Notes: generated by a model not told the origin, from the letters alone. A stretch of 64,000 nt of DNA from Brassica napus (GCF_020379485.1 NC_063450.1:32092137-32156136); one strand, 5' to 3'; shown: positions 1 to 12,619, numbered from the stretch's first letter. Made by a program: numbers and translations.

Positions 1-475
1 AGAAAGAGGAATAAACTTGAGGAGCAAGTTTATGATTTAAAGAAAGATGAATAAGTGCATTCCAAGAAAATGAAAGTTGCACTTATTGTTATGGAAGATG
101 TCCATACATGTTGCCTTGGAGACTAGGGTTTCGGTAACGTGGAGAATAACTATAAGATAGCTATGAGGTCGTCTGTATCGAGATAGAGACACATAGGCTG
201 ATCTTATAGAAAGAGAGAGAAGCTCTTGTAAGTGTTCTGGGTCGTGATGAAGCAGTGGCTGAAGTACTCGACGGAAGAGAGACACAAACGGGTAGCTTAG
301 GAATCTTTCAGTAGCAGTTGTTAGGGTGTAACAGACTGTGTAAAGCTGATTAAGCAGATCTTGTAATAGAGTGTACAAAACGATTTCTAATAAAGATTAA
401 AAGTTACTTGTAGTTGTTTTGTCTCTTGTTTTACTTTCTGCATTACCTTATTGTGTTTTCCATCTTGCACTTACA
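1..475 (+). repeat. Truncated or solo LTR (R-U5 part) of an LTR retrotransposon
   Basis: The stretch reads like the downstream part of a copia-type LTR. It has a transcribed-looking, moderately GC-balanced sequence, an AATAAA-type signal near 390, a T-rich tail, and an end at 'cttaca' (about 475) that gives the usual CA terminus, after which the sequence turns AT-rich. A short motif near 17-33 (ttgaggagcaagtt) resembles, in opposite orientation, a motif in the LTRs of the copia element at 3347-7893, so the families may be related. The 5' end lies outside the window and no internal domain follows, so a solo LTR and a 3' LTR cannot be told apart. Confidence 0.5.
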
Positions 476-2294
476 AAGATTACATAAATATGGGCTCATA
501 TCTTAAATTCATTATTGTTTGTTCGCAATTCTCGAACGAGTGTGTATAGGTCCAAATAAGTAAGTTTGAAGTCATCCAACCTAAGAACTTAATACGATTT
601 ACCTGCATACTAATACTGGGCTTATTCTGTTTGAGGTGTGCTAAATATGACCTAAGACTAGTTTCCAAGTGATAGTCTGAAATATTTTGTTTTGTAAATT
701 TGATTTAGGATGGTCTGAATGACTGAATTGATGTCAACTTAATTATATTTGTTGTGAGTCTCTGGTTATTTGATTTTTCTGAGTGAGTTTATTTGTTTCT
801 CAAATCCTAATGGTTGATTCAGTATGATTCACAAAAGAAGCATATGTAATTGCCAATACTGGTCAACGCTATTCGGTTTGACTGAAATTTGTTTTAACTG
901 CTGGTTTAATTATCTCATCAATTCTCAAACATAGTTATCTGAAGATCATTACTTTATTATGTCATAATCTTCTTAATTTATTTCACCTCTTGTTTAAGCA
1001 TAATTGATTAAAACTAGTTGAACAAAATCACTATATAATTGACAAAATCTCATCAATCTGGTTGAAACAATTGTTATCATCGATTAACTACAAAATGATT
1101 ATACATATTAACAAAAATCAAATTGACATAAAAGCAAAGTAAAAAAAAATCATACTCATTTCATTTTTCGTTCAATTGACAACAATAAATGTCAAAATTA
1201 TCATATCTATTAAGAGAAAAGCACAAACGATAATATTGACAATATTTATTGGAATAGGTGTTGGAAGTCATGTAACATCATGTTCCTCACCAACATCATC
1301 TTGATTTAACCCCAACTCTTACACATAGGCATACACTTGTTCTTCTAGTTGACATTATAGGCCCTAGGGCTAATAGGTTATTCATCGTTAATAATGTTGA
1401 AATTCAACCTACTCAAATGAGATTCACCATGAACTGCAATGGTCCTTCACAATCTATGGTTAAACATAGATCCTTCAACATGAAATGAAAGAAGTACACT
1501 ATAAAAATTCCTATCAATATACTTACATTTTCAAATACCAACACGTAGATTTTAAAATTTAAGAAACTCAATTTTAGGATCGAAGTGCTCGAAGATGTTA
1601 TTCAAAAATTATGATGAGTCAGTTATTGATTATGAAGTTTCATTAAATTATCAAATAGTTGAGTTTTAGAAAAAAAAAAACAATTTTCTTGTGAGTTCAA
1701 TCAAGTTTCAAACAAGAAATAAATCTTCAGTCCGAATCTTTTTGGACAAAATAATTAAATCATAATGTTATAATTAAAATTATAATACATGATTTCTTCA
1801 ATAAATTAAATTTCAAACACACTCACGGTACGGACATAATGGTCATTGTAATATTTGAAAATTAAACCACAACGAGCAATGATCATCACACTTGGAGTAC
1901 AGCCATTATTCACCTAATATAAGTCAAATAAGGTTTATATTACATAATTACTACTTTTGGGAATGAACTAAATCAACTAAAAGTTAACAGAATTCAACAT
2001 AAAATTAAATCGACAAAAATGATAACAATAGCAAGTTACTTGGTATAGATTATTGACTTAGGTGATTAAATGCTAATCTAAAATGTTAATCCAAGCATAC
2101 AAATGTCAATCCTTAGGGCTAGTATCACTAACTTATGCTAACACACTTCCATGGTAATAATTATATATAATTATACAATTGACATAAACTTATATTGGCT
2201 ATCACAAGTTATATTGCATCAATTAAATAGTGTTTGCAACTAAACTATAGAAATCAATTTTATTGGCTAAGTATGTAAAACACATAATGATTCA
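476..2294. other. AT-rich intergenic DNA, no gene recognised
   Basis: Both strands carry only short frames broken by stops, with no recognisable domain. Poly-A runs and simple AT-rich sequence dominate. I see no terminal repeats or target-site duplications here. Confidence 0.6.
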
Positions 2295-3082
2295 GATGTT
2301 GATTGTTTGTGGTTTTTGCTTTAGTTTTTGCTTTTTGTTTTTGTAAAAACCACTTTTTATCCAATCAATTTTTAGTTTTTAGTTTTTGTTTTTGTAAAAA
2401 CCATTTCACTTACCAATCAAGTTTTTAAAAAAATAGATTTCCTAAAATTTAGAGAAACTAGTTTTTCAAAATTTCAACCAATTTGTGAAGAAAAACCAAA
2501 AACTAATTTTTGTGGGTTTTCAATATAAAAACGAATTTTGTTTATTTTGTATAAAATACTATATTTTAATTAATTAATAACTAAATAAATAATACTTTCA
2601 GATAAAATTCTCATACAATATATTATATTAATTTGAAAAATAGCCATTCAAGTTCTATAAAACAAAATATATTTTATGTAATAAAATTATAATTAACTTC
2701 AATTTTTTTTTTTTATAAATTAGAGATATTTTATTAATTATATTTTAGTATAATACTTAAAAATTAAATAATTTAAAAACATGGTAATGTTTTTATTCTA
2801 AATAATACCATTTTTTTATTCTAAATAATAAGCACTATATTTTGATAAATTTTAATGGTAATTTATAAAAAAATTATTACTATTTACTTTATTATTGTAA
2901 AATAATGTATTGCTTATTTTATAAAAAGAAACTAAGCATACAGCAAAACCAAAAACTAAAAACCAAAAATCAAAACCAAAATTTGAAAATCAAAAACCAA
3001 AATCTAAAAGTTAAAAACCAAAAACCAAAATCTAAAACCAAAATCTAAAAACTAAAACTAAAAACCAATGGAAACAATCATC
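2295..3082. repeat. Foldback MITE with long, degenerate TIRs
   Basis: The left end (gatgttgattgtttgtgg) and the reverse complement of the right end (gatgattgtttccattgg) match. Both arms continue inwards for 100 bases or more as degenerate runs, 'tttttagttttt' on the left and 'aaaaactaaaaacc' on the right, so the region could fold on itself. The middle is extremely AT-rich and non-coding. No convincing target-site duplication was found, so the superfamily is open; a hAT-like MITE is one possibility. Confidence 0.55.
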
Positions 3083-3346
3083 ACCTCATTTAAGCATTTC
3101 ATCAAAAATATTCTGTGCATGAATTATCTAACCTCTTAATTATGATTATATAAGACATAAGCATCTTAAATCAACATTTTATCTCCATAGTATATCTAAC
3201 TCCAAAGCTTAATATGGTTTACTCAATAATTTCCATGAAAAACAACAAAACTCATGATAAATTGGTGCAAAATCAAGAGATTAGTTTGTTTTTATTTACA
3301 AAATAGATAATAGTTTTAATTGAAAAATATATAGTTATGCAGCTGG

Positions 3347-3632
3347 TTAAAGTTGCACAAACACAAAGATTATAAGAACTTCTCTTCTTATTAGATTTAG
3401 AAACTCTCTCAAAACTAAACCTTTCAATGTGTTTCTCTTGATGGAACATCTCTCCATGAGAACTCTTTATATAGGAAGAAGCTACATCTTTTCCTAAGAG
3501 CGAAGCTACATCTTTTCCTAATAATAATATAGAAACATTCCTAAGCTCGATATGTTTTCCTTTTTCCTTAACCCATCAAACTTCACTTTAATGAGTTAAC
3601 TTGCTCCTCAAGTTAATTGGAATTATCCAACA
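3347..3632 (-). repeat. 3' LTR of the copia element
   Basis: It matches 7608-7893 over the whole 286 bp. On the minus strand it begins TGTTGGATAA, and the TAA there is the stop codon of the pol frame. The outer end reads ...CTTTAA, not the usual CA. Confidence 0.93.
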
Positions 3633-6600
3633 TTCTCCCCCTTAATTCCAACTTGAATCTTAGGTATGTTGATCTTCTTAACTCCGATGAACTTGCGCAT
3701 TGCTTCGAACTTGATCCTTGCCAATGGCTTAGTGAGTATGTCTGCCTTCTGTTCCACTCCAGGTACGTGCTTCACTTCGATAAAGTCGAACTCCACACAT
3801 TCTCGAATGAAATGGTACTTCGAGAGTATGTGTTTTCTTCTACCGTGAAACACCGGGTTCTTGGTGAGGGCTATCGCTGACTTGTTGTCAATCTTCAACA
3901 CGACCTTCTTGTCTTCTTTGTTCATGATCTCGACCATCAACTCCTTTAACCAAATTGCTTGTTTTGCAGCTTTCGTAGCTGCCATGAACTCCGCCTCACA
4001 TGAAGAGAGTGCCACTGTGGGTTGCTTGCACGATGTCCACGTGATCGACGATGTTCCTAGGTAGAACATAAACCCTGTAGTGCTTCTTCCATCATCAACG
4101 TCTATGTTATGGCTGCTGTCACTGTAACCTGTAATCTCCGTTGTTCCATCCCGTTTGAAGAAGAGACCATACTCTATAGTGCCCTTTATGTATCGTATTA
4201 GATGCTTCACAGCTTCTCCATGACTCTCTCTTGGACTCTGCATATATCTGCTTAATACACCAACCGAAAACGCCAAGTCCAGTCGTGTATGAAGAAGATA
4301 CCTTAAGCATCCTATGATGCTTCGATACGATGTTGCATCAATCTCAGGCTCCTCCTCTGCCTTTGATACTTTCAAACTCGTGTGCATCGGAACATGAGTA
4401 TAGTTACATGACTCCATCTTCGTCTTGACAAGTATACCTTGCGCGTATCCTTCTCGTTTGATGTGAATGCCATCAGCTCCTTGCGTTACTTCTATACCAA
4501 GATAGTATGTAAGCTTCCCGAGGTCTGACATCTCAAATCTTCTTGACATATCATCTTTGAATTGCTTGATAACGTTGAGTGAAGTCCCTGTTACAAACAA
4601 GTCATCAACGTATATAGCTATGATCAGAAGCTCCCCCTTCTGTTTCTTTTGATATACCGCAGGTTCCTTGGTGCACTTCGTGAACTCCATCTCCTTGAGA
4701 ACACGGTCGAGTTTGATGTTCCAAGCTCTTAGAGCAACTGGTGCAAACACTTTGTCGAAGTATATGCCTTGTTGTTGCACATAACCTTTTGCAACTAGCC
4801 TTGCTTTGTATTTGATCACCGTTCCATCTGCATTCCTCTTGATCTTATAGATCCACTTCAAACCTATCGGTTTCACACCTGCCGGCTTCTTGACGAGCTT
4901 CCAGGTTTTGTTTTTGATGATAGATTCGATCTCTGCCTTCATTGCATCGATCCAAGCTTGTATTACTGCAGCTTCGATGTAACTTTCTGGTTCACCATCG
5001 ATGGTGAGCAAGAGTCCGCCACTTTCAACTTCAGCGAGTAGGATGTAATCATCTAACCGCTTTGGTTTTCTGATGTTACGACCATATCTTGATGTTACAT
5101 GCGGGTCTTGGTTTGCATCGTTGTTCTCTACTACTTGCTCTTGTTCATCTGCGTTTACAGCTTCTTCTTCTTCATTATTGTTTTGCTCTTCGTGGTGTTG
5201 GTGATCTTGATGCTCATCACCATCTCCTTCTTCTGTAACATTAATATGAGGAAGCTTGAATGATCCTGGTTCTTCGTCTACGTTTGTTGATAGTGTGGAC
5301 CAATCCCAACTTTTTTTCTCGTCAAAGATTACACCCTACTAACAACTATCTTCTTCGCGACCGGATCATAGAGTCTGTAAGCTTTTGAGCCGGGCTCTGT
5401 GCCTAGGTTGATCACCATCCTTGATCGATCATCCAGCTTCTTGAGATGAGGACTGTTGATTTTTGCAAAAGCTACATATCCAAAGACCCTTAGATGCTCA
5501 ATGTTCGGTTTCTTAACATACAAGCTTTCGTATGGAGTCTTGTCTTCCAAAGCCTTTGTAGCAATGCGGTTTATGAGATACGTTGAATGACGTACTGCTT
5601 CTCCCCATAGCTGATTAGGTATCTTCATAGCTTTCATAAAACTTCTAGTCATCTCCATTAGTGTTCTATTTCTTCTTTCAACCACACCGTTTTGTTGTGG
5701 TGTATACGGTGCGGTGAGATGTCTAGTTACACCGTTTTCTTCACAAAAACGAATGAAATCAGAAGATGTGAACTCTCCTCCTCTATCGGTGCGAAAAGTC
5801 TTGAGTTGTAGCTTCGTTTGATTCTCCACGTACTCCTTGAACTTTTTGAACCGATCGAACGCTTCACTCTTCTCTCTTAGCAGCATCGTCCACATATATC
5901 TTGAGTAATCATCAATTAAGACAAATACATATCTATTGTTTGTTGGTGTTGATGGTGATATCGGACCGCACAAGTCACCATGTACCAACTCCAATGCGTG
6001 TGATGCTCGATACTTTGCTTTAGGCGGGAAAGACTTACGAGTTTGCTTCCCAACTAAGCAGGCGTTGCACACATCTTTCTCGTGTATCACCTAAGGTATC
6101 CCTACTACCATCTCTTTGTCTATCATATTCTTCATGACTCCAAAGTTCACATGTCCTAGCCGTGCATGCCACGTCCATGTAACATCAGTTTCTTGTATTT
6201 GAAGACACTTCGGATATTCAACCTCCATTGGCGTCTTGTACAATCGGTTTGGTTGCCTTGCGACTTGTACTAATAGCCTTCCACGGGGATCTTTCAGCAT
6301 CAGTAAGTCTTCTTTCATATTGACCTCACAACCCATCTCGGTTGCTTGTCCAAGACTTATGATATTGTGTTTAAGACTTGGGATGTAGTAGATATCTTTG
6401 AGTGCTCTTCTCTCCCCTGTTTTTCTGATGAACGTGATCGAACCTTTCCCAACAATCTCAACGTTTGATCCATCACCAAATTTGACTTTGCCTTTGATGC
6501 TCTCGTCTAGGTTTGAGAAGAACTCTCTCTTGCCTGTCATATGGTTACTTGCACCATTGTCAAGGTACCATATACTCGTATTTCCATCGGATACATCAAA

Positions 6601-7544
6601 CCTCTTAGGAAACACTCTCTCTTCGTTGAGGAATACTACTTCATGCATATATAATGCATCTGCTTCTTGTGTCTCTGTTAGGTTAGCTTCTTCTCTTGGT
6701 CGTGTAGGACAATGTGACACGAAGTGCCCCATCTTGTCGCATCGCCAACATCTAACCTTAGAGTAGTCCTCTTGGTCTTGTCTGAAGCTTCTCCTCCCTT
6801 GTTATGACCATCAGAACCATTAGACCTTCCTTGTCCTCTTCTTCTTCCACCATAACCTCTACCTCTGCCTCTTCCTCGCGATTTGCTATGGCTTCCACGA
6901 CCTTGTGCATCATTCTTTACAAACATTAGCTTCGATTGATCTTCATCTTGGGTTTCTTCTTTGATGCGTTCTTCGAAAGCCTTCAATCTCCCAACAATGT
7001 CTTCGAATCCCGTTGAATTTAGATCCAACACTTGTTCTAACGAAGCTACGATGTGAATGAACTTCGTTCTTGGAAGTCCCTTCAGAAACTTCTTTACCAG
7101 CTTTGATGCTTCCATTATCTCTCCTAACGCGGCTGCTCTCGATGCTAAGCCTGAAAGTTTTCATGCGTAGTCATCCACCGTGTCTGTGTCTGTCATCTTC
7201 AGTTTGTCGAACTCAGACATCAAAGTTTGTAACCTTGCTTCTCTCACGCGATCAGCACCTAGGTTACGGGATTTGATAGCTTCCCAAATCTTCTTCGATG
7301 TATCATGTTCTCCAATCTGAAGTATTAACGCCTCCGGGACTGATTGAAAGATTAGAGCAATCGCCATATTGTTCTTCTTTGCATCGTTACTCCTTGGATC
7401 AATTGTATCCCAAACTTCGTATAAACGAAGCACCACTTTCATTCGCATCGACCATACGGTGTAGTTGGTCGATGTTAGCATCGGACATCGTATGTCCTTC
7501 TTCATCTCAAGACCTTTATCACGTGCTTGAGAATCGTCTCCCAT
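3623..7544 (-). pseudogene. Copia gag-pol pseudogene (gag, zinc knuckle, protease, integrase, RT, RNase H)
   Basis: Reading from 7544 down, the likely start codon is followed by the copia gag domain (NYTVWSMRMK). Next come a CCHC zinc knuckle (CWRCDKMGHFVSHC, about 6745-6705), protease (DNGASNHM), an integrase with an HHCC-like start and a DDE core (VHGDLCGPIS, DDYSRYMW, FRTDRGGEF), then RT (YVDDL) and RNase H (YSDSS, CEAEF, IDNKSA). Lesions seen are an in-frame stop at 7161-7163, a frameshift near 6785, an in-frame stop at 6091-6093, and a frameshift near 5330. RT also has an in-frame internal deletion of roughly 70-80 residues after FAPVA (about 4730), removing the segment that holds the first catalytic aspartate. 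The protease triad reads DNGA, not the DTGA or DSGA seen in the other elements here. The product cannot be functional. Confidence 0.93.
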
Positions 7545-7607
7545 GTTTTGATCGAAGTTACAACTCCTCTTGTAAACGACCTTCGAAACCTGGAGCTCTG
7601 ATACCAA

Positions 7608-7893
7608 TCAAAGTTGCATCAACACAAAGATTATAAGAACTTCTCTTCTTATTAGATTTAGAAACTCTCTCAAAACTAAACCTGTCAATGTGTTTCTCTT
7701 GATGGAACATCTCTCCGTGAGAACTCTTTATATAGGAAGAAGCTACATCTTTTCCTAAGAGCGAAGCTACATCTTTTCCTAATAATAATATGGAAACATT
7801 CCTAAGCTCGATATGTTTTCCTTTTTCCTTAACCCATCAAACTTCACTTTAATGAGTTAACTTGCTCCTCGAGTTAATTGGAATTATCCAACA
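7608..7893 (-). repeat. 5' LTR of the copia element
   Basis: It is the partner of 3347-3632 with 7 substitutions. It contains a TATA-like 'ctttatatagg' block near 7726-7740 (read on the plus strand) and a duplicated 'gaagctacatcttttccta' motif. The primer-binding site lies immediately inside it. Confidence 0.93.
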
Positions 7894-7898
7894 GCTGG

Positions 7899-8209
7899 AT
7901 CTAAAGACTATGGTCTTTTAAAGACATTTTGGATTGATCGATGAAAAAATTGGTAAAAGCTGGTCAATTCTGAATGAACACAAAATATAGATTCGTTTGG
8001 GCGCATAGTGGTTCTGGCCACTACAGGGCTCGGTGACATGCTCCTGCTCGCTGGTCTGGCCACTGCGACTACATTTATGTCAATGTTTTATCATTCTAAG
8101 TGTGTATCCAAACATTTATTTAATAAACAGAGACATTAAAATAAGCATTATAATTTTTTCATATAATATGTCATCTAACCATTTGACATATTATTCTTTC
8201 CGGTTTGTA
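7899..8209. other. Short intergenic spacer
   Basis: No open frame or terminal repeat is visible. A GC-richer patch near 8010-8080 might be a decayed gene scrap, but I cannot identify it. Confidence 0.5.
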
Positions 8210-8211
8210 TA

Positions 8212-8771
8212 GAGTAGAACCTCGTTAAATTAATAATGTTGAAACTTTAAAATTTTATAAATTTATAGAGATATTAATTTACAAAAATTTCTTTATTTAG
8301 ATTTCTTATTTTAAGATATATTTATTCTAAGATAAGAAAAATATTTGATTTTAGCATATTGACATTAATTGTTATTTTTTGAAATTTGACATTTATATTA
8401 ATTTTATTATATTATTTGTTGTATATAATATATATTGCATAGAACTTAAAATGTGGTTTTAGATATAATATTACTAAATCTCATCAAAAATATATGAAGT
8501 GTTAAAAAAATATAAAGATAATTCCATTGTGAATATAAAACAAACAATATAATAATAGGTTCTTAAATATATAAAATATGTATACATATAAATTATTAAT
8601 TTATAATTTTAATGAGACCATATATTTACAAAGAATTTTTTAAAAAATAATTATCTTATTATTTTATTGATTTGTGTCAAATTTTGAACCGGCTCAAGTT
8701 GAGACCGCCGAAATTTATTAATTTATAGAGATTATTAAGTTATCGAGTATTAATTTACAGAGGTTCTACTG
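8212..8771. mobile_element. Emigrant/Lemi1-like (pogo, Tc1-mariner) MITE
   Basis: The inverted ends read GAGTAGAACCTCgttaaatt on the left and, reverse complemented, CAGTAGAACCTCtgtaaatt on the right. They are flanked by a TA duplication at 8210-8211 and 8772-8773. The ends, the length of 560 bp, the TA target and the AT-rich non-coding interior fit what is known of Emigrant, the MITE related to the pogo-like transposon Lemi1 in Arabidopsis. There is no transposase frame, so it would depend on an enzyme supplied elsewhere. Confidence 0.85.
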
Positions 8772-8880
8772 TAATAAGTTAATTTACTTATTTATTAATT
8801 ATTCATTTTATTTTCACTCATAAAACTGTTTTAAAAGATCATATATATACTTCACTTTACTTTAATTAAAATGATATAAC

Positions 8881-9294
8881 ATGGAGAAATCAGACGCCCG
8901 ATCCGATACTCACGAATGGTCTAATTACAATCAGACGCAATCAGATTCAAATAACAGCAGGTCTTCGACACTTGGATCTGAGCAAACTGTATGGAGAAAA
9001 CCAGCTGAAGGATGGTTAAAATGCAATGTTGATGGTTCGTTCGTAAATTCAGGAGTACCGGCACGAGGAGGATGGGTAGTAAGAGATTCAAATGTAATGT
9101 TTGTTACTGCTGGTCATGCAGAAGGGATGATAGTTTATTCAGCATTGGAAGCGGAATTTCAAGCTCTACTTATGGCTATACAATTCTGTTGGTGTCATGG
9201 TTATACAAGAGTGATCTTTGAAGGAGATAATAAGAATCTTTTAATTCAAACTCTTATTTTATACTTAATATTGATATATTCATTTGTTATTTAA
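8881..9294 (+). pseudogene. Truncated RNase H-like (RVT_3) fragment of a LINE-type retroelement
   Basis: A 137-codon frame begins at an ATG after a purine-rich leader. From about residue 42 it shows the plant LINE-associated RNase H fold, with the acidic triad in place: NVDGS, then EAEFQALL, then EGDN. The frame then loses similarity after NKNLL and runs into AT-rich sequence, so the C-terminal half of the domain, including the last conserved helix, is missing. No reverse transcriptase lies upstream. The likeliest origin is a 5'-truncated LINE copy or one of the many host-annotated RNase H-like proteins derived from such copies. I expect no function. Confidence 0.65.
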
Positions 9295-10055
9295 ATAAGT
9301 TAAGGTCAATATTTTACCATTTAAAGTTTGTTTTGCCAATAAGTTTTTAATAAGTTGAAAAATCTAAAACATATTTCAAACTCGACATACTAGAACTATT
9401 ATAAGTCATACTAAAGTATAAATTTGATATTTCAAAGCAAACTATATTGAATCATCTTGAATTCATGTTGTTCTATACTAACAATTGTTCAATTTGGTAT
9501 TATCTATAACATTACACATGTCTAATACTTTGTTATAAATTATGTACAGTTTTTGTTTGTATAAAATAAAACTTATGAAAACCAAATGACTATAATTTAA
9601 CATACTTAAATGAATAATTTAAAATTTCCAATATATTTCAAAATGTATTTTAGTTTTAAAATTTAACATGTTTTATTTTATTCTCTTTAGATCCATGAAA
9701 TGTGAAGACAATCCCTTGTACTCTATATGTTACTGAATTTTGATAATATTATAAAGTTTTTAGTGATACAATTATAGATTTAAAAAAAAAAAAAATTTAT
9801 TTCGGTGTTTGGAAGTTTTAAATGTATTTGCAAGAAATATATGTGTTTCAGACGAAAAGTAGTTGAATTTAGACATTTTGAAGATTAAACAGTTTTAAAG
9901 GACCATTTTTTTGCATCAGATGGAGGATTTTCTACTAAAAGAAAAATTAATAATCAAGCTAAATTAGAAGACTCAGCGTAGAGTTGTCGGAAAAGACAAA
10001 TAGAAGAAGCAGATTAATCATTTATCTTACTTTCTGTCTGTTGAAATATGCCTTA
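9295..10055. other. AT-rich intergenic DNA, nothing recognised
   Basis: Frames are short and stop-rich on both strands. A poly-A run near 9781-9796 is the only notable simple sequence. Confidence 0.6.
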
Positions 10056-10063
10056 TAGGACAT

Positions 10064-11078
10064 CAGAGATTTCAAATTGGTTTATCCATCTCGTTCCGTC
10101 CCGTACCGCGGCGAGTTAATCGTCGAACGGGTTACATCGGGTCTGTCCCGCGCGGGCTGCGGTCTTCAAAATGCCGGTCCAAACCCGTACCGCAGAATAT
10201 ATAGGCTTTCGCGGGCTATCCCGCGGGACGTCTCCTTATCAAACCGTCAACTACAGTTTCTTTCATGAATGCTCAAGTAGAAGAGTTGTTTAAGGGAGTT
10301 GAAGAAAACTCATTAAGCTTCACAAAAGCCTTATCAAAATCAATGCCACAAAGCTCTGTTTGTGCTTGCGTTCTTGAGTTAAAAGCCTTCTTTTGTTATC
10401 AACATAAGCTTTTGTTAAGTTTGAATCTGATTGATTTGTTGTCTTTGTAATAGTTTGGCTCAAGTATTGTATGTCTTCATCAAACCATCTCTCTTTTCAA
10501 TTATTTGGATTGCAAAAAAATTTGTGAATCACTTTGCCAAATTATACAAATGACGTGATATACAACACCATTGTAACCAAATTTAATTTAAGAAAAACAC
10601 CACTTCACAGTACTGAAAACAAAACCAATCAACTTAAACAAGAAATATCACATTGTAATAAAGCAATTCATAGTTGTGTGTAATTAAAAAGAGAAAACCA
10701 AATCAAAACACCACCAGAGCTCAAATCATCATCGCTGGAGCTGTAGTCGTCATCGCCGAAGCTCGAATCATCATCACCGGAGCTCGAATCATCATCACCG
10801 GAGCTCCTTATGTTTTCTGGAGGAAAAGTCACAAGAATCGTTTTTTTTTCACTCTCTTTCTCGTTTTTTCAGGTAAAATAAGAAATGAAGAAAAAAATGC
10901 ATGTCCATGTAATCCCGTATGACCCGTTTCGGCCCATCCCGCAAAAGATCCAGTCCCGAAAAGACCCGTCCCGCGAGGCCCGCAAATTTATGGGCCTAGA
11001 AAACCTCGTCCCAATACCGTACCACAATAATTCTTAATGGGCCAGGCCCGCGGTCCAGATCCATGATCGCCATCTCTA
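10064..11078. mobile_element. Non-autonomous hAT element with GC-rich ends and a captured gene fragment
   Basis: The 8-bp duplication TAGGACAT flanks it at 10056-10063 and 11079-11086. The ends are CAGAGATTT on the left and, reverse complemented, TAGAGATGG on the right, a hAT-type terminus. About 180 bp at each end is unusually GC-rich for this window, with many 'cccgcg', 'cccgt' and 'gtaccgc' motifs that could be subterminal transposase sites. Inside lies non-TE-looking sequence, described separately, that is shared with a related element at about 12.6-13.2 kb in inverted orientation. There is no transposase. Confidence 0.85.
10273..10835 (-). pseudogene. Captured host-gene fragment inside the hAT element
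   Basis: On the minus strand the part near 10740-10825 encodes acidic repeats of the type SSGDDD, built on a 21-bp tandem unit. The part near 10500-10273 corresponds to the C-terminus seen more cleanly at 12768-12959, ending NSST and a stop at 10273-10275. A frameshift separates the two readings of the C-terminal part. The fragment resembles no transposase and reads like the acidic middle and end of an ordinary plant protein that I do not recognise. The minus strand is the likelier sense strand because the same reading frame is open in the second copy while the opposite strand differs. Confidence 0.5.
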
Positions 11079-11086
11079 TAGGACAT

Positions 11087-12490
11087 ATGGATACATATTA
11101 AGTTAAGCTAGGTATACAAGCACTTAGGAAAGTATTTGTAAACATTTAAACATATATTAAGTAAGAAAAATGGTTGTAGGAAGCAAATTGGTAAGCATGT
11201 ACCAGTTCTCCTACTGCTTCAATAACTCTCTCATCTCCCATTATGGTGTTGTACGAAAATGAGAGAGTGGAATTGTAATATTTTGCTTTTGTTGCTTCAT
11301 TTCAACATTCTTTCTCAACATGGTTGGCTGGTGGAGATCTAATAAGTCCGTCATGACAGTCACTGACTTTAAATGTTACTGCTTGGAAAATACATCAACT
11401 ACCTTATCCAAATTCTTTACATAGGAAGGAAGGATACACACTTGAACTTTCTATTTAATGTAATGATATATAGTCCACATTTATGTGGTTTGTTCTTTCA
11501 TAAAACACTAAATTAGAGCAGTGTGTATTAATGCATGATTGTCGCAACGAACTATCATTGATTAGGATGGCTCTACTCCAAAGTCTTTGAGATGACTCTT
11601 CATCTATACTAGTTCACATGTGATGTTCATCGTTACTCTGTAATTAACCTCAACATTTAATCTACATATAACTTACAACTTCTTGCTCTTCCAAATTTTC
11701 TTCCACAGCGAGTTGTATATTTTAGATCCACTCCGTACATGCGTAATCAGAGATGAAGCTCTTACGCGGTGCCTCGATTGATCCACACCTCAACACAGCC
11801 AGGATGAGAGAGAACGAGCGTTCGACTTCACCTTCACCTCAAAAAACTGCAATATAGCTTGATGTACAAAAACATCAAATAAAATAGAAAACCTCTCTTT
11901 TACCGTCGATATACACCCTGGCGATGGAGATGCAATGGAAAAATCAAAGCGTTTTAACTTAAGCCCTTTCTCAAAAAAAAAAAAAAAAAAAAAAATGTTG
12001 AGTGATGGAGGGTTTGAAACTAAATATTTATTATTATATCATACTATTACGTGACGCATTAAAATGGCCTAACATTTTATGAATTTCTTTTCGGGAAAAT
12101 GGTCATAAAAATCCTCAACTTACCGATTTAAGCCATTTAAAGCATGAACTTTCACTTAAACTGCTTAAAACATCAAGTTTTTATTGACTTCTGTTTAAAT
12201 CCTAAATTTTGTTTGACTGAGCCAAAAGAGACACGTCTTTAAACTGCTAAACAGAACTTTAAACAGCGTTAGTTAACTCCTAACGAAGTCCAGTTAAATA
12301 AAACGATTTCGTGTTTTTTTCTCCTAAACATCCTTAATTCACAAACTGAGTTCAACTATCAACCCTTAATTTTATAAAATCTCCAATTATTTTTCAGCTT
12401 TCTCAAATTCTTCTTTTTCTCTGTCAGTTTCTCTATGAGTTTCTTTGTAGTCTAACAAAAACTCGCAAGATTACAACGTGTCGGAGCAAG
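11087..12490. other. Intergenic DNA with possible MULE-like debris
   Basis: No gene is recognised. A poly-A run at about 11969-11990 follows a stretch that might be a retrotransposed 3' end. From about 12095 a sequence beginning 'gggaaaatggtcataaaaat' resembles repeats common in Brassicaceae intergenic DNA, but I found no matching far end. Confidence 0.45.
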
Positions 12491-12619
12491 CATCAACGGC
12501 AACATGATGGTCATGGGATTAAAGATGCACCGGTTGTTCGAGTCAAAGATAGGGTTGTCATGACACCTAAAGTTGCAGATGTTGGAGCCGGAGATGGAGA
12601 AGTCATACATGCTCCTTTG

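Larger units (their letters stand above)
3347..7893 (-). mobile_element. Complete but inactive Ty1/copia LTR retrotransposon
   Basis: The element is 4547 bp on the minus strand. Two 286-bp LTRs bound it, and the 5-bp target-site duplication GCTGG lies at 3342-3346 and 7894-7898. Next to the right (5') LTR is the primer-binding site TTGGTATCAGAGC (reverse strand, about 7595-7607), complementary to initiator Met-tRNA. Next to the left (3') LTR is a purine tract read on the minus strand (3633-3645). The LTRs differ at about 7 of 286 positions (about 97.6% identity), so the insertion is fairly young. With a remembered rate of 1.5e-8 per site per year that is below one million years. The gag-pol frame is broken at several places, so the copy cannot be autonomous. 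Confidence 0.95.

Noticed and set aside
37..378. Minus-strand 113-codon frame at the left edge
   Set aside because: Antisense to an LTR-like sequence; no domain or codon pattern supports it.
7070..7636. Plus-strand frames opposite the copia gag region
   Set aside because: Antisense to a clearly recognised gag-pol sequence.
10674..10922. Plus-strand frame with repeats of the type IIITGAR
   Set aside because: It is the antisense of the acidic SSGDDD repeat inside the hAT-captured fragment; the minus strand is the likelier coding sense.
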